NCBI RefSeq assembly: GCF_024582815.1
Contig: NZ_CP102099.1
Coordinates: forward strand, 3,720,001 to 3,784,000
Length of the DNA stretch: 64,000 nt
From: Acinetobacter colistiniresistens
Lineage (GTDB): Bacteria > Pseudomonadota > Gammaproteobacteria > Pseudomonadales > Moraxellaceae
Direction of reading: 5' to 3'
Position 1 is the stretch's first letter. Every line of letters begins with the position of its first letter. A model generated the notes under the pieces. The model did not search any database, had not been told where the DNA came from, and was given only the letters and a program-made list of their open reading frames with translations. Positions 1 through 10,473 of the stretch are shown here, piece after piece. A program made the translations under genes and the position numbers.

Positions 1-196
1 TCAGCGTATCCAGAAATTCTTCTCTTAAACTTAAATCAGCGGCCAAACCTAAATAATCATTGGATGCCAGATTCAACATGCTTCGATCTTGAATGGTGAT
101 CCATTTTCCCAGCTGTTGATTTGCAGTAAATTGGCGAAAATTACCTTGCTGTTTAAGTTGCTCAAGCTGCTCGGCATAATGATCAAGCAAAGACAT
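1..196 (-). CDS. bioF: 8-amino-7-oxononanoate synthase (N-terminal part, cut by window edge)
   Basis: PLP-dependent enzyme of biotin synthesis that condenses pimeloyl-ACP (or -CoA) with alanine. Only about the first 65 residues lie in the window. The reading frame starts at ATG 196-194 ([14 protein letters not shown]) and contains [12 protein letters not shown], the typical N-terminal AONS signature. The start codon overlaps the end of bioA by 14 bases, so the two are probably translationally coupled in one minus-strand operon. The rest of the gene runs off the left edge. Identification rests on the signature and on its position after bioA. Confidence 0.9.
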   Translation of the reverse strand, partial: MSLLDHYAEQLEQLKQQGNFRQFTANQQLGKWITIQDRSMLNLASNDYLGLAADLSLREEFLDTL

Positions 197-1478
197 TGGC
201 ATTTGCTCCTTGCATATTTTTCACCACTTCGCTCATCTGTGCTAATAAGTAATGGAGTTCATCATCCGTGATCACATACGGCGGCATCACATAAACTAAT
301 TTACCAAATGGCCGCACCCAAATACCCCGTTCAACGAACTGTTGCTGCAAGGTTTTCATATCGACATTGCTGGTTAATTCAACCACCCCGATCGCACCTA
401 ACACACGGACATCAGTAACATGATCGAGCTGTGCTAAATCATTTAACTGCTCAGCAAGAATCTTTTCAAGCCGTTCAATATTGGCTTGCCAATCTTGCTC
501 TACCAATAGTTGAGTACTTCTTAAAGCAACCGCACAGGCCAGTGGATTTGCCATAAAGGTTGGGCCATGCATAAACACACCCGCTTCACCACGACTGATT
601 GTTTCAGCCACTTGTTTAGTGGTTAGAGTTGCTGACAGCGTCATATAGCCGCCAGTTAAGCCCTTTCCAATACACATAATGTCAGGTTCAACTTGCGCAT
701 GTTCCCAAGCAAACATTTTACCGGTGCGTCCAAAACCTGTCGCAATCTCATCAAAGATCAACAGCAAATTGTACTGCTCACACAATGCTTTGGCTTGGCG
801 CAAATATTCAGGATGATAAAAACGCATCCCGCCTGCACCTTGTACAATTGGCTCGATAATCAGCGCTGCAATAGTGTGATGATGTTGTTCGATCTGTTGT
901 TTGAGTTGTTGAATATCTTGCGGATTCCATTCGCCATCAAAACGACTTTGTGGCGCGGGAACAAAAATTCGATTGGGTAAACTTGTCCCAAAAATCTGAT
1001 GCATTCCTGTGACTGGGTCACACACCGACATTGCATTCCAGGTATCACCATGATAACCAGAACGGGTGGTAATAAAGTTGGTTTTCTCAGGTTGATGCAA
1101 TGCAGCCCAATACTGCACTGCCATTTTTAAAGCAACTTCAACCGAAACAGAACCTGAGTCTGCGTAGAAAATCTTATCCAAGCTCGGTGGCGTGATTTTT
1201 AATAATAATTTGCCTAATTCAATTGCAGGTTCATGGGTCAGACCACCAAACATGATATGCGCCATGTTCTGCAATTGATCTGTAACCGCTTGGTTTAGTT
1301 CAGAGTGGTTATAACCATGAATGGCACACCACCATGACGACATGCCATCAACCAAAGTTCGCCCATCTTCCAATTCAATCGTTGCGCCATAGGCACGTTT
1401 CACTTTAAAGGTTGGCAATGGATTTAACATCGAAGTATAGGGATGCCATATATGTTCTAAATCAAATGGGTCTGTCAT
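183..1478 (-). CDS. bioA: Adenosylmethionine-8-amino-7-oxononanoate aminotransferase
   Basis: Class III PLP aminotransferase that converts KAPA to DAPA in biotin synthesis, using SAM as amino donor. It has 431 residues, the normal family length. The N-terminal HIWHPYTSM motif, [11 protein letters not shown] in the middle and [15 protein letters not shown] with the PLP-binding lysine are all visible. ATG at 1478 is preceded by an AGAGG ribosome site, which supports the start. bioF follows with a 14-base overlap. The upstream 360 bases hold a dispersed repeat rather than a gene. Cytoplasmic. Confidence 0.97.
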   Translation of the reverse strand: MTDPFDLEHIWHPYTSMLNPLPTFKVKRAYGATIELEDGRTLVDGMSSWWCAIHGYNHSELNQAVTDQLQNMAHIMFGGLTHEPAIELGKLLLKITPPSLDKIFYADSGSVSVEVALKMAVQYWAALHQPEKTNFITTRSGYHGDTWNAMSVCDPVTGMHQIFGTSLPNRIFVPAPQSRFDGEWNPQDIQQLKQQIEQHHHTIAALIIEPIVQGAGGMRFYHPEYLRQAKALCEQYNLLLIFDEIATGFGRTGKMFAWEHAQVEPDIMCIGKGLTGGYMTLSATLTTKQVAETISRGEAGVFMHGPTFMANPLACAVALRSTQLLVEQDWQANIERLEKILAEQLNDLAQLDHVTDVRVLGAIGVVELTSNVDMKTLQQQFVERGIWVRPFGKLVYVMPPYVITDDELHYLLAQMSEVVKNMQGANANVFA

Positions 1479-1520
1479 CCTTTACCTCTATAAATTCAAT
1501 ATTTAATGATGTGCTGTACA

Positions 1521-1745
1521 GTGTCATTCCGAGTACTCACCCAATTTCAGGATAAGCCTTCGGCTCGACCTACTTTTCTTTCGGGATGAGGAGCGCTGCT
1601 CCGCAAGGGTAACCATCTTGCGCAGCTTTAGCGCTGCTCATCCACAAAACCTGTTCACTTCCTGAGCCCATCCAAGTGTATCTACTCATCCATTTTCATC
1701 ACTTTTACGATAACCACGCAGGTTGTGGATGACGTTACCGAGTAT
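1521..1745 (-). repeat. Dispersed structured intergenic repeat, copy 1
   Basis: Fills most of the gene-free stretch between bioA and the BioH-like gene. Read on the minus strand it aligns with the segment at 8901-9088 on the plus strand: shared blocks are the start (TACTCrG..A.GTCATC), GTGAACAGGTTTTG and the end (AAGTArGTCGArCCGAAGG). The arms at 1719-1733 and 1637-1653 can pair. A second long imperfect hairpin (about 24 bp, GATGAGcAGCGCT... with AGCGCTCCTCATC) lies at 1591-1641. Two base pairs of the outer stem differ from copy 2 in a compensatory way. No open frame is visible. I cannot name the family. Confidence 0.75.
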
Positions 1746-1840
1746 CAACATTTTAGATAAATTCATACAGAAGAACTTGTGAACATCTTAGACTTGTCAA
1801 AATCTAAAATATATTGCGATAACTTTCAATTCAAGCAAGA

Positions 1841-2563
1841 TTAAACCGTCTGTTGAATAAAATCTTCAATTATTTGCACAGTCTGCTCAACCATAAAGCA
1901 CGGAAAACCATGCGAAGCTCCATCAATCGAAACAACACATAGATTCTTTGCAGCTAAATCCTTTGTTTTTTGCATAACTTGGTAAGGAACTAAAGCATCA
2001 TGCTCCACAAAGACATGTAACTGTCTGCCCTGATAATTTTCATACAACTCAACCAAGTTTAATTGCTCCAGCAACTGCAATCCCTGCCGAAGCAAGGCAA
2101 TCGGTTGTGGACGAATCAATTTTTGCATAGCCAAAAAGTCTTTTTTTGCTGAACTGGCACCTTGACAGACCAACAAACCAAAACGCTTTAAAGTACTAAT
2201 CGCATTCTGTTCAAATGATTGTTTAAATTGGATAAAGGTTTCAATAGGCATGGCAGCCATCCAGTCTGTTTGTGCCACAAAACATGGATTTGACGCTAAC
2301 GTGATTAAAACTTTCTTTTCAGCATATTGTTGCTGGATTTGATCGACCAGCAAGGTTGCCAGTTGTCCACCAAGCGACCACCCTACAATCACATCAAATT
2401 TCACTGCACGTTCAACATGCTGTTGCAAGATGTCATCATTCAGCGCATTAAAGATATTGATCCGCTCAACGCTATGCCCCTTTTGTTCTAAAGCCTCATG
2501 TAAAGGTTTTAATAATTCAGCACCACCGCCCCATCCTGTAATCAGTAGAATCTTATAACTCAC
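1841..2563 (-). CDS. Alpha/beta hydrolase, BioH-like pimeloyl-ACP methyl ester esterase
   Basis: Likely removes the methyl ester from pimeloyl-ACP methyl ester, closing the early stage of biotin synthesis before BioF. An oxyanion-type LLITGWGGG near the N-terminus, the nucleophile elbow GWSLGG and the LASNPCFVAQTDW segment resemble E. coli BioH (SSPCFSA..W). A late Asp (EHDALVPY) and His (GASHGFP) complete a Ser-Asp-His triad. Start is uncertain: GTG at 2563 puts the first strand at the N-terminus, while a TTG at 2590 would add nine residues; neither has a good ribosome site. It sits close to bioA/bioF but 360 bases away. A general esterase is the alternative. Confidence 0.7.
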   Translation of the reverse strand: MSYKILLITGWGGGAELLKPLHEALEQKGHSVERINIFNALNDDILQQHVERAVKFDVIVGWSLGGQLATLLVDQIQQQYAEKKVLITLASNPCFVAQTDWMAAMPIETFIQFKQSFEQNAISTLKRFGLLVCQGASSAKKDFLAMQKLIRPQPIALLRQGLQLLEQLNLVELYENYQGRQLHVFVEHDALVPYQVMQKTKDLAAKNLCVVSIDGASHGFPCFMVEQTVQIIEDFIQQTV

Positions 2564-2605
2564 ATGCTTGCCCAATTCTAAAAACGTCAATGCAGTATAC
2601 GCTGA

Positions 2606-2935
2606 TTAACATTGGTTATTATTTTCCAAATCTACCAAAAGCTGTGCAGGAATCACCTGCTCCCAATGTTGCTTAAACTGTCGATGCACTTGATCAATAT
2701 CAAAGACACTGTTTCTTGCTACCTGTTGTGCATGCGCAATATCTTTAGCACGCATATAAGCCAGTAAATAATGATCACCATTCAGTTTAAGTTGAAACCA
2801 AGATTCAACGGTTACCCCTTCGGCTTGCAGTGTCTGAATGGCTTCGGCTTTACGTTTTTCAATTTCTTGTTGCCAAGCATCAACTTTTGCCTGCGTATTT
2901 GCTTTTAGCTTAATTAGAACTGCGCCAACATCCAT
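2606..2935 (-). CDS. Small conserved protein, DUF6176-like
   Basis: A 109-residue hydrophilic protein. The pattern of an early KVDAWQQEIEKR helix, a central VESWFQLKLNGDHYLLAYMRA strand pair and a late HRQFKQHWEQV helix resembles the DUF6176 family; that assignment is from memory of the family pattern and is moderate. Function unknown. ATG at 2935 has AAGG eleven bases upstream. The stop lies just ahead of the BioH-like gene, so the two are probably co-transcribed. No signal peptide or membrane segment. Confidence 0.6.
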   Translation of the reverse strand: MDVGAVLIKLKANTQAKVDAWQQEIEKRKAEAIQTLQAEGVTVESWFQLKLNGDHYLLAYMRAKDIAHAQQVARNSVFDIDQVHRQFKQHWEQVIPAQLLVDLENNNQC

Positions 2936-3044
2936 GCTTTTACCTTTTCTGTTAGTATTTATGAAATATATACAACAAATGCATCACGGGAAAAAACATA
3001 ATTCACTTACTGCTTATAAGTTAAAACTAAGATTATTTAAGTCA

Positions 3045-3525
3045 TCAGATGAATTTTCGATATACATAATCATTATTTTCTTCATCGATTTTTTCAAACC
3101 CGAATTTTTCAAGAATTTTTTTGAAAATATATTCCGATAATCGACATAAGCCTCTATTTTTTTAACATCTTCATTTTTTCTAGAAAATTTTTAAGCCAAT
3201 TTACAGCTAAAGATCCGTAACCTTGATTCCAAAATTTTTTATAAATTACATAACCAATATAAGCCTTGTGCTCATCTTTCAAAATTGTTGCCTGAAGAGT
3301 ACCAATAGGCTCTTTTCTCTCCAAGTCATGATAGATGATCCAGTTTAACCACACTTCATTTTCACTTTTAGATCCATCTATTAAAAATTGATATCGATCT
3401 TTCAACGCTTGTATATTTTTATATTTAACATCTGGAATATATAAATATAATTCATCATCTTGCAAAGATAAAAAAGTTTTATCTGCATCATCGACGCTTA
3501 ATAAAAAAGTGTTTATTTTATTCAT
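3045..3525 (-). pseudogene. GNAT-family N-acetyltransferase, broken at two A7 runs
   Basis: The first 123 residues read as a GNAT fold, ending in GYVIYKKFWNQGYGSLAVNWL (acetyl-CoA loop region), then stop at 3154. The C-terminal part of the fold continues in other frames. Adding one A to the 7-A run at about 3158-3164 gives LKKIEAYVDYRNIFSKK, and adding one A to the second 7-A run at about 3116-3122 gives KILEKFGFEKIDEENNDYVY up to a TGA at 3047-3045. The repaired gene would be 160 residues, the normal size. Both lesions are the same kind (one A short), so decay, phase variation, -1 slippage on A runs, or homopolymer sequence error are all possible. Substrate unknown. Confidence 0.75.
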
Positions 3526-3776
3526 TACAAACCCACCATTTTTAAATAATCATTCATATTTATTTTTCACCACTCAATCTAATTGACTAAGTTAAAAGGA
3601 TTATTCCTTTTTGTTACTGCGAATTTAATGAAAAAATTGTGCCAACTTTTCATCTATTTCTACTTCTTTTTAAATTCACCATTCAATTAGAATCGATCAA
3701 AATCCTGTAAAGAATTTTCTAACACATCTCTTTTGTAAATTTGCTAAAGTAGCTGCTATTACACTTTGAGATCAAC

Positions 3777-4352
3777 ATGATGAATACGATAAAGTCCAAA
3801 GTTCTCGTTTTATGTAGTTCACTTTTTTTACTCAGCACGCCTAGTCTCAGTACAGCGCAAAGTACCTTATTTTCCAAGCAAGATACTGCACAAAAAGAAT
3901 GGGTTGGACAGTCTGCGCCAGACTTTAAACTGCAAGATCAGAGTGGCAAATGGCATACACTAAGCCAGTATAAGGGTAAATGGGTGGTGCTATATTTCTA
4001 TCCTAAAGATAATACGGCGGGCTGTACTCAAGAAGCCAATCAATTTAAATCACTGTATCCTCAATTTACCAAATCAAATGCTGTAGTGTTGGGTGTCAGT
4101 CTGGATGATGTCGCATCACATCAAAAATTCTCAGAAAAACTCGGTTTACCCTTCCCGATTCTTGCTGATGATCAAGGCGAACTGGCCAGTAAATTTGGCA
4201 TCGTTCGAAATTTAGGAATTGCCAAGATCGCCAAACGAGAAAGCTTTTTGATTAATCCTCAAGGTGCGGTAATGTATCACTACACCAGCGTGAATACTCA
4301 AACTCATGCAGATCAAGTCTTGAAAGATCTAAAAACCTTACAAAGCAAATAA
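3777..4352 (+). CDS. Exported thiol peroxidase of the Bcp/AhpC (peroxiredoxin) family
   Basis: Reduces hydroperoxides through an active-site cysteine. The peroxidatic motif FYPKDNTAGCTQEANQF near residue 80 matches Bcp/PrxQ proteins. Unlike cytoplasmic Bcp, the protein begins with a Sec-type signal peptide (MMNTIKSKVLVLCSSLFLLSTPSLSTAQ), so it probably works in the periplasm. It has 191 residues; without the signal this is the usual Bcp length. Two ATGs in a row (3777, 3780) can start it. An intrinsic terminator follows at 4392. It stands alone on the plus strand. Confidence 0.88.
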   Translation: MMNTIKSKVLVLCSSLFLLSTPSLSTAQSTLFSKQDTAQKEWVGQSAPDFKLQDQSGKWHTLSQYKGKWVVLYFYPKDNTAGCTQEANQFKSLYPQFTKSNAVVLGVSLDDVASHQKFSEKLGLPFPILADDQGELASKFGIVRNLGIAKIAKRESFLINPQGAVMYHYTSVNTQTHADQVLKDLKTLQSK

Positions 4353-4391
4353 TCGCTTTAAAGATTTTGGATCAGCTTATTGATTGCTTTT

Positions 4392-4421
4392 ATGCCTAGC
4401 TTTTTTAGTCTAGGCATTTTT
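4392..4421 (+). terminator. Rho-independent terminator after the peroxiredoxin gene
   Basis: Arms ATGCCTAG (4392-4399) and CTAGGCAT (4410-4417) form an 8-bp stem followed by a T run. Confidence 0.8.
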
Positions 4422-4424
4422 ATA

Positions 4425-4640
4425 TGCGTTTAAAAATCAATGCCAAGCGAATCATCAATCGGGTTCTGGTCCAGTGTAAACAAGGTCCGCTGATACGGAA
4501 TGCCTTCCAGATCATACACCTGATAAACCCAATCAAATAACAGTGGTCAGCGTTGGCACCTGTAGTAGGTTTAAGGCTAGATAAGCATGTGACTGATACC
4601 ATATTGCCATTCGACATCCAAACCTCTGACTACTTTAAAT
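4425..4640 (-). pseudogene. Possible decayed coding remnant
   Basis: Part of a 486-base stretch without an intact gene. On the minus strand one frame reads VEWQYGISHML, three stops, then a clean tail FDWVYQVYDLEGIPYQRTLF followed by TLDQNPIDDSLGIDF and a stop near 4431. A neighbouring frame spans the stops. The tail looks coding in composition, but I recognise no family. The left end of the same stretch (4640-4780) shows nothing I can support except the terminator at 4781. Low confidence; a protein database search of the conceptual tail would decide. Confidence 0.3.
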
Positions 4641-4780
4641 ATGCTGCAAGTTTATTTTAAAGGCTTTGCACTACAATATATCCGCATTGATATCAGGTAA
4701 AACACGGCAATGACTTTAGCGAAGGCAATTTATTTATCAACTATAGTAAAAAATTCTAGGCTAGATATAAATTTTTCACA

Positions 4781-4810
4781 AAAAGAGAACTTCAAATGAA
4801 GTTCTCTTTT
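4781..4810 (-). terminator. Rho-independent terminator after bacterioferritin gene (bidirectional)
   Basis: A perfect 13-bp stem AAAAGAGAACTTC / GAAGTTCTCTTTT with loop AAAT, lying 28 bases beyond the stop codon of the bacterioferritin gene. T-rich on both strands. Confidence 0.85.
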
Positions 4811-4838
4811 TACGTATCACAGCTTAAGATCTGATCGA

Positions 4839-5303
4839 TTAAATTTGTGATTGAATATAATTCTGTAAACCAATCAATTCAATTAAACGTAATTGCTTTT
4901 CTAACCAATAGGTATGATCTTCTTCTGTATCTGAAAGCTGCTGACGCAACATATCACGGCTAATATAATCGCCTTTTTCTTCACACAGTTTTATACCCAC
5001 TGCCAATTTTTCACGGACATGGTATTCAAGGGCTAAATCAGCTTTTAAACAACTCACCACATCGCTACCGACATTGATGTCTTCACGGTTCATATTCGGT
5101 TGAGCACCTAGGAACAGTACACGACGAATGATTGAATCTGCATGAGATGCTTCTTCTTGCATTTCATGGTCAATACGCTCATAGATCTTGTTTAAGCCCC
5201 AATCTTCGTACATTCTTGAATGAATTAAATATTGATCACGAGCAGCCAATTCACCGCCAATGAGCATATTTAAATAGTCGATGACTTCTGGATTGCCACG
5301 CAT
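4839..5303 (-). CDS. bfr: Bacterioferritin, heme-ligand methionine missing
   Basis: Iron-storage 24-mer subunit that oxidises Fe(II) at a di-iron centre. It has 154 residues. The ferroxidase ligands are in place: E18, Y25, E51, H54, the Glu of DLALE (93) and EEDH near 127-130. The residue that binds heme in E. coli Bfr (M52) is alanine here (EEASHAD), so this subunit probably cannot bind heme by itself, as in the BfrA type of two-subunit bacterioferritins. ATG at 5303 has an AGGAGT ribosome site. No bfd ferredoxin gene is next to it. Confidence 0.95.
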   Translation of the reverse strand: MRGNPEVIDYLNMLIGGELAARDQYLIHSRMYEDWGLNKIYERIDHEMQEEASHADSIIRRVLFLGAQPNMNREDINVGSDVVSCLKADLALEYHVREKLAVGIKLCEEKGDYISRDMLRQQLSDTEEDHTYWLEKQLRLIELIGLQNYIQSQI

Positions 5304-5657
5304 AATACTTACTCCTATCGAATGACAATATTATGGCCAAGTTACACTGGAATTGCAAAAACAAAAGTGTGTAAGTTTATGATTTTTATAAAATTAAAAT
5401 GAGAAGCATACGCATTTACAGTTCGAATTGGCTGAATTTATCTAAATAAAATAAGCCTTTGCATATCATTTATCAGTTTTAAAATAGATAATTCTATTGA
5501 AAATCATTTGTTTGATTTTTTGTAACGACTAGCAATGCTTCTTATTTCGCCAATGTTTTGATCAAAAAAACATAAAAAAATGACTGCTCAGCTGTTGTTT
5601 GTTCAGTCAAAATTCGGTAAATAACAGCAATCACAAAAACATAATGCGGAAACCACA
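5304..5657. other. Divergent intergenic region, bfr / SDR reductase
   Basis: 354 AT-rich bases between two divergent genes. It must contain both promoters. I see no convincing -35/-10 pair, Fur box or RNA gene; only a short stem GACTG...CAGTC at 5582-5608. Confidence 0.5.
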
Positions 5658-6713
5658 ATGGATAAAAGCAAACCAATTTTGGTCACTGGCGCGACGGGTT
5701 ATATTGCAGGCTGGATTATTGAACGTCTGTTGAATCAAGGCTATACGGTTCATGCCACGGTGCGAGACCCATCCAAGAAAAATAAGATTCAGCATTTGTA
5801 TGCTCTTGCAGAGCAATCTTCTGGAAAAATTGAGTTTTTTAAAGCCGATTTACTTGAGCCACAATCATTTGATGCAGCCATGCAAAATTGTGAAATCGTG
5901 ATTCATACCGCATCCCCTTTTGTGGTAACCAATTACAAAGATGCAGTCAAAGACATTATTGAGCCTGCGGTGAAAGGCACAGAAAATGTATTGGATAGCG
6001 TTAATCGTACTGAATCGGTCAAACGTGTGGTGCTGACCTCAAGTATTGCCTCAACCTATGGCGATGCAGTTGAAATTCAACACACTGCCAATAATGAGTT
6101 TGATGAAAATCACTGGAACAAAACCAGTAACGAAACACACCAGCCTTATCCTTATTCAAAAGTCATGGCAGAACGTAAAGCTTGGGAAATGGCAGAACAA
6201 CAAAATCGTTGGGATTTAGTCTGTATTAATCCCGCCTTGGTGATGGGGCCATCTCTTACTGATGCGAGCCAGTCAGGTAGTATTGAAGTATTACAACAGT
6301 TCGGCAATGGCACCACCTTGTTCGGTGTACCGCCCATGTGGAATGGTATTGTGGATGTTCGTGATGTTGCCGATGCGCATGTGGCTGCTGCATTAAATCC
6401 AAAAGCACAAGGCCGTTACATTATTTGTGGTGGCACACTCAGTTTATTGGACATGGGTAAGGCACTTACTCAGAAGTTTGGCTATAAGTTTCCATTCCCG
6501 CACTTTACTGTACCAAAAACTGCCTTTTCATTTGTCGCACCAATCCTCGGTTATTCACGTCAATTTGTAAAATTGAATATGGGTTACCCAATCTATTTTA
6601 ATGCGCAACGCAGTGTCAAAGAGCTTGGGATTGAATATCGTGATGTACGTGAAAGTGTCTGTGAACATTTCCAGCAATTGCTGGATGATGGCATTGTGAA
6701 AAAATATATTTAA
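5658..6713 (+). CDS. NAD(P)-dependent extended SDR reductase (dihydroflavonol/aldehyde reductase type)
   Basis: 351-residue Rossmann-fold reductase of the extended short-chain dehydrogenase type. The nucleotide site TGATGYIAG is at residues 10-18, the catalytic serine lies in VLTSSIAS, and YPYSK holds the catalytic Tyr and Lys. The overall pattern is that of DFR-like aldehyde/ketone reductases; the substrate cannot be told. Cytoplasmic, single gene, with a strong terminator just after it shared with ligA from the other side. Confidence 0.85.
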   Translation: MDKSKPILVTGATGYIAGWIIERLLNQGYTVHATVRDPSKKNKIQHLYALAEQSSGKIEFFKADLLEPQSFDAAMQNCEIVIHTASPFVVTNYKDAVKDIIEPAVKGTENVLDSVNRTESVKRVVLTSSIASTYGDAVEIQHTANNEFDENHWNKTSNETHQPYPYSKVMAERKAWEMAEQQNRWDLVCINPALVMGPSLTDASQSGSIEVLQQFGNGTTLFGVPPMWNGIVDVRDVADAHVAAALNPKAQGRYIICGGTLSLLDMGKALTQKFGYKFPFPHFTVPKTAFSFVAPILGYSRQFVKLNMGYPIYFNAQRSVKELGIEYRDVRESVCEHFQQLLDDGIVKKYI

Positions 6714-6720
6714 CATCAAA

Positions 6721-6749
6721 AAAAGGCGGCATAAATGCCGCCTTTTTTA
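6721..6749 (+). terminator. Bidirectional terminator between SDR gene and ligA
   Basis: Stem GGCGGCAT (6725-6732) / ATGCCGCC (6735-6742) flanked by A4 and T6, between two convergent genes. Confidence 0.9.
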
Positions 6750-6783
6750 TCCCTTCGTCCTAACTCAAAACTTAAATAAAGAA

Positions 6784-8811
<2,028 letters not shown>

Positions 8812-8900
8812 TTAAATTTCACCATATAAAAGGGCGGAAAAACCGCCCTATAATTTTTTACTGAATTTAGTATATCGAACCTGAGTTAGACATGAAATAT

Positions 8901-9088
8901 GATACTCAGAAATGTCATCTGCAACCTGCGTGATTTAAACAAGATAATGTTTTTGCAATAAAATCACTTTAATGAAAGTAGTGAACAGGTTTTGCAGATG
9001 ACAATGGTTTTGCTTACTTTTGTCGAAACAAAAGTAAGTCGAACCGAAGGTTTAACCTAAAATAGGATGAGAACCGAACATGACTCCG
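8901..9088 (+). repeat. Dispersed structured intergenic repeat, copy 2
   Basis: Lies in the 335-base gap between ligA and the IS element. Its arms GTCATCTGCAACCTG (8914-8928) and CAGGTTTTGCAGATGAC (8986-9002) pair, and a second perfect 11-bp hairpin CTTACTTTTGT / ACAAAAGTAAG follows near 9014-9039. It aligns with the reverse strand of 1521-1745; the middle part differs in length and sequence between copies. No coding frame is visible. Confidence 0.75.
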
Positions 9089-9146
9089 TTAAGTTCTTTA
9101 TTTTTCAAATTTAAAAACATGTTAATCAGTTTATGAAAAAGCAACT

Positions 9147-10463
9147 GGGACTGTTCTAAATTTTGTGTAAGTACTTAATTTTCATTTATCCTTCAGAGGA
9201 TAATTACAAAAGGTACTTCACATGGATGAAGCAACAATCAAAAGTATGGCTGCCGAATTGGCTAAAGGTCTAAAAACACCAGAAGACTTAAACCAAATGA
9301 CAGCAGTCTTTAAAAAATTCATGATTGAAACTGCACTCAATACTGAACTTTCAGACCATCTCGGTTATGAAAAGCATCAGTCCAGGAAAGGCTCAAATAG
9401 CCGTAATGGGTTTAGTTCTAAAACCATTACAACTCAAGATGGACAACTGGCTTTAGATATTCCCCGTGATCGAGAAGGTTCATTTGAGCCACAAATTATC
9501 AAAAGCACCAAACACGCATCACCAGTATGGATGACCAAATCCTCTCACTGTATGCAAAAGGAATGACTAATAGGGAAATTGTAGCCTTCTTCAAAGAAAT
9601 GTACGATGCCGATGTCTCAGCATCTCTCATCAGCAAAGTTACCGATGCTGTGATTGAGCAAGTGACTGAGTGGCAAAATAGAGCCTTAGATAGCCTTTAT
9701 CCTGTTGTCTATCTTGACTGTATTGTTGTCAAAGTCCGTCAGCACTCCAATGTGATTAACAAGTCCGTATACCTTGCTTTAGGCATCAATATGGATGGAC
9801 AAAAAGAATTACTGGGTATGTGGATTGCTCAGACAGAAGGTGCCAAATTCTGGCTGTCAGTCATGACAGAGCTAAAAAATCGAGGAGTACAGGATATTCT
9901 TGTTGCCTGTGTAGATGGATTAAAAGGCTTTCCTGACGCGATAGCCTCCGTTTACCCTCATACTGATATTCAACTGTGTATCGTGCATGTTGTACGCAAT
10001 AGCCTGAGATTTGTAAGCTGGAAAGACTACAAGGCTGTTACCTCGGGTCTGAAAGCGATTTATCAGGCAAGTACAGAGGAAAATGCTTTAAAGTCCCTAG
10101 ACATCTTCTGTGATCAATGGAATCACCAGTATCCCAAAATTGGAGAATCCTGGCGGGCCAATTGGGAAAATATCCGAACGATCTTTAGCTATCCAGCCGA
10201 AATACGTCATGCAATTTATACAACAAATGCGATTGAGTCGTTGAATAGCGTAATACGCCATTCAACGAAGAAGAGGAAAATCTTTTCATCTGATGACTCA
10301 GTAAAGAAGGTCATTTACTTAGCAACATCAAATGCTGCGAAGAAATGGACGATGCCAATTCAAAATTGGCGTTTAGCAATGAATTGGTTTACGATTCAGT
10401 TCGATGATCGATTAAAAGATCATTTATAAAAAATGGAACTTACACAAAATAATTTACAGGCTC
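9147..10463 (+). mobile_element. IS256-family insertion sequence with 8-bp target duplications
   Basis: 1317-bp element. Imperfect 26-bp terminal inverted repeats: left GGGACTGTTCTAAATTTTGT and onward from 9147, right end complementary to GAGCCTGTAAATTATTTTGT, both continuing GTAAGT. The 8-base sequence AAGCAACT occurs directly outside both ends (9139-9146 and 10464-10471), the size expected of IS256 insertion. The right duplication lies 2 bases beyond the zipA stop codon, so the coding sequence is spared. Intact ends and duplication point to a fairly recent insertion. Confidence 0.93.
9222..10429 (+). pseudogene. IS256-family transposase, frame broken
   Basis: Mutator-type (DDE) transposase in two overlapping frames: residues 1-about 98 from ATG 9222, then the rest in the -1 frame through DDQILSLYAKGMTNREI to LKDHL. 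The family sequence around the joint reads KKHQTR; here ATC AAA AGC gives K-S, and one extra A would give IIKKHQTRITSMDDQI without a break. The catalytic Asp region (YPVVYLDCIVVKV), the second Asp (VACVDGLKGFPDAI) and the Glu region (TTNAIESLNSVIR) are intact in the second frame. ATC_AAA_AGC is not a classical slippery heptamer, so I treat it as a one-base loss. Confidence 0.88.
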
Positions 10464-10473
10464 AAGCAACTAA

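Noticed and set aside
9480..9560. Programmed -1 frameshift to make the IS256 transposase
   Set aside because: The site reads ATC AAA AGC, not a slippery heptamer, and IS256-family elements normally have one frame; a one-base loss is simpler.
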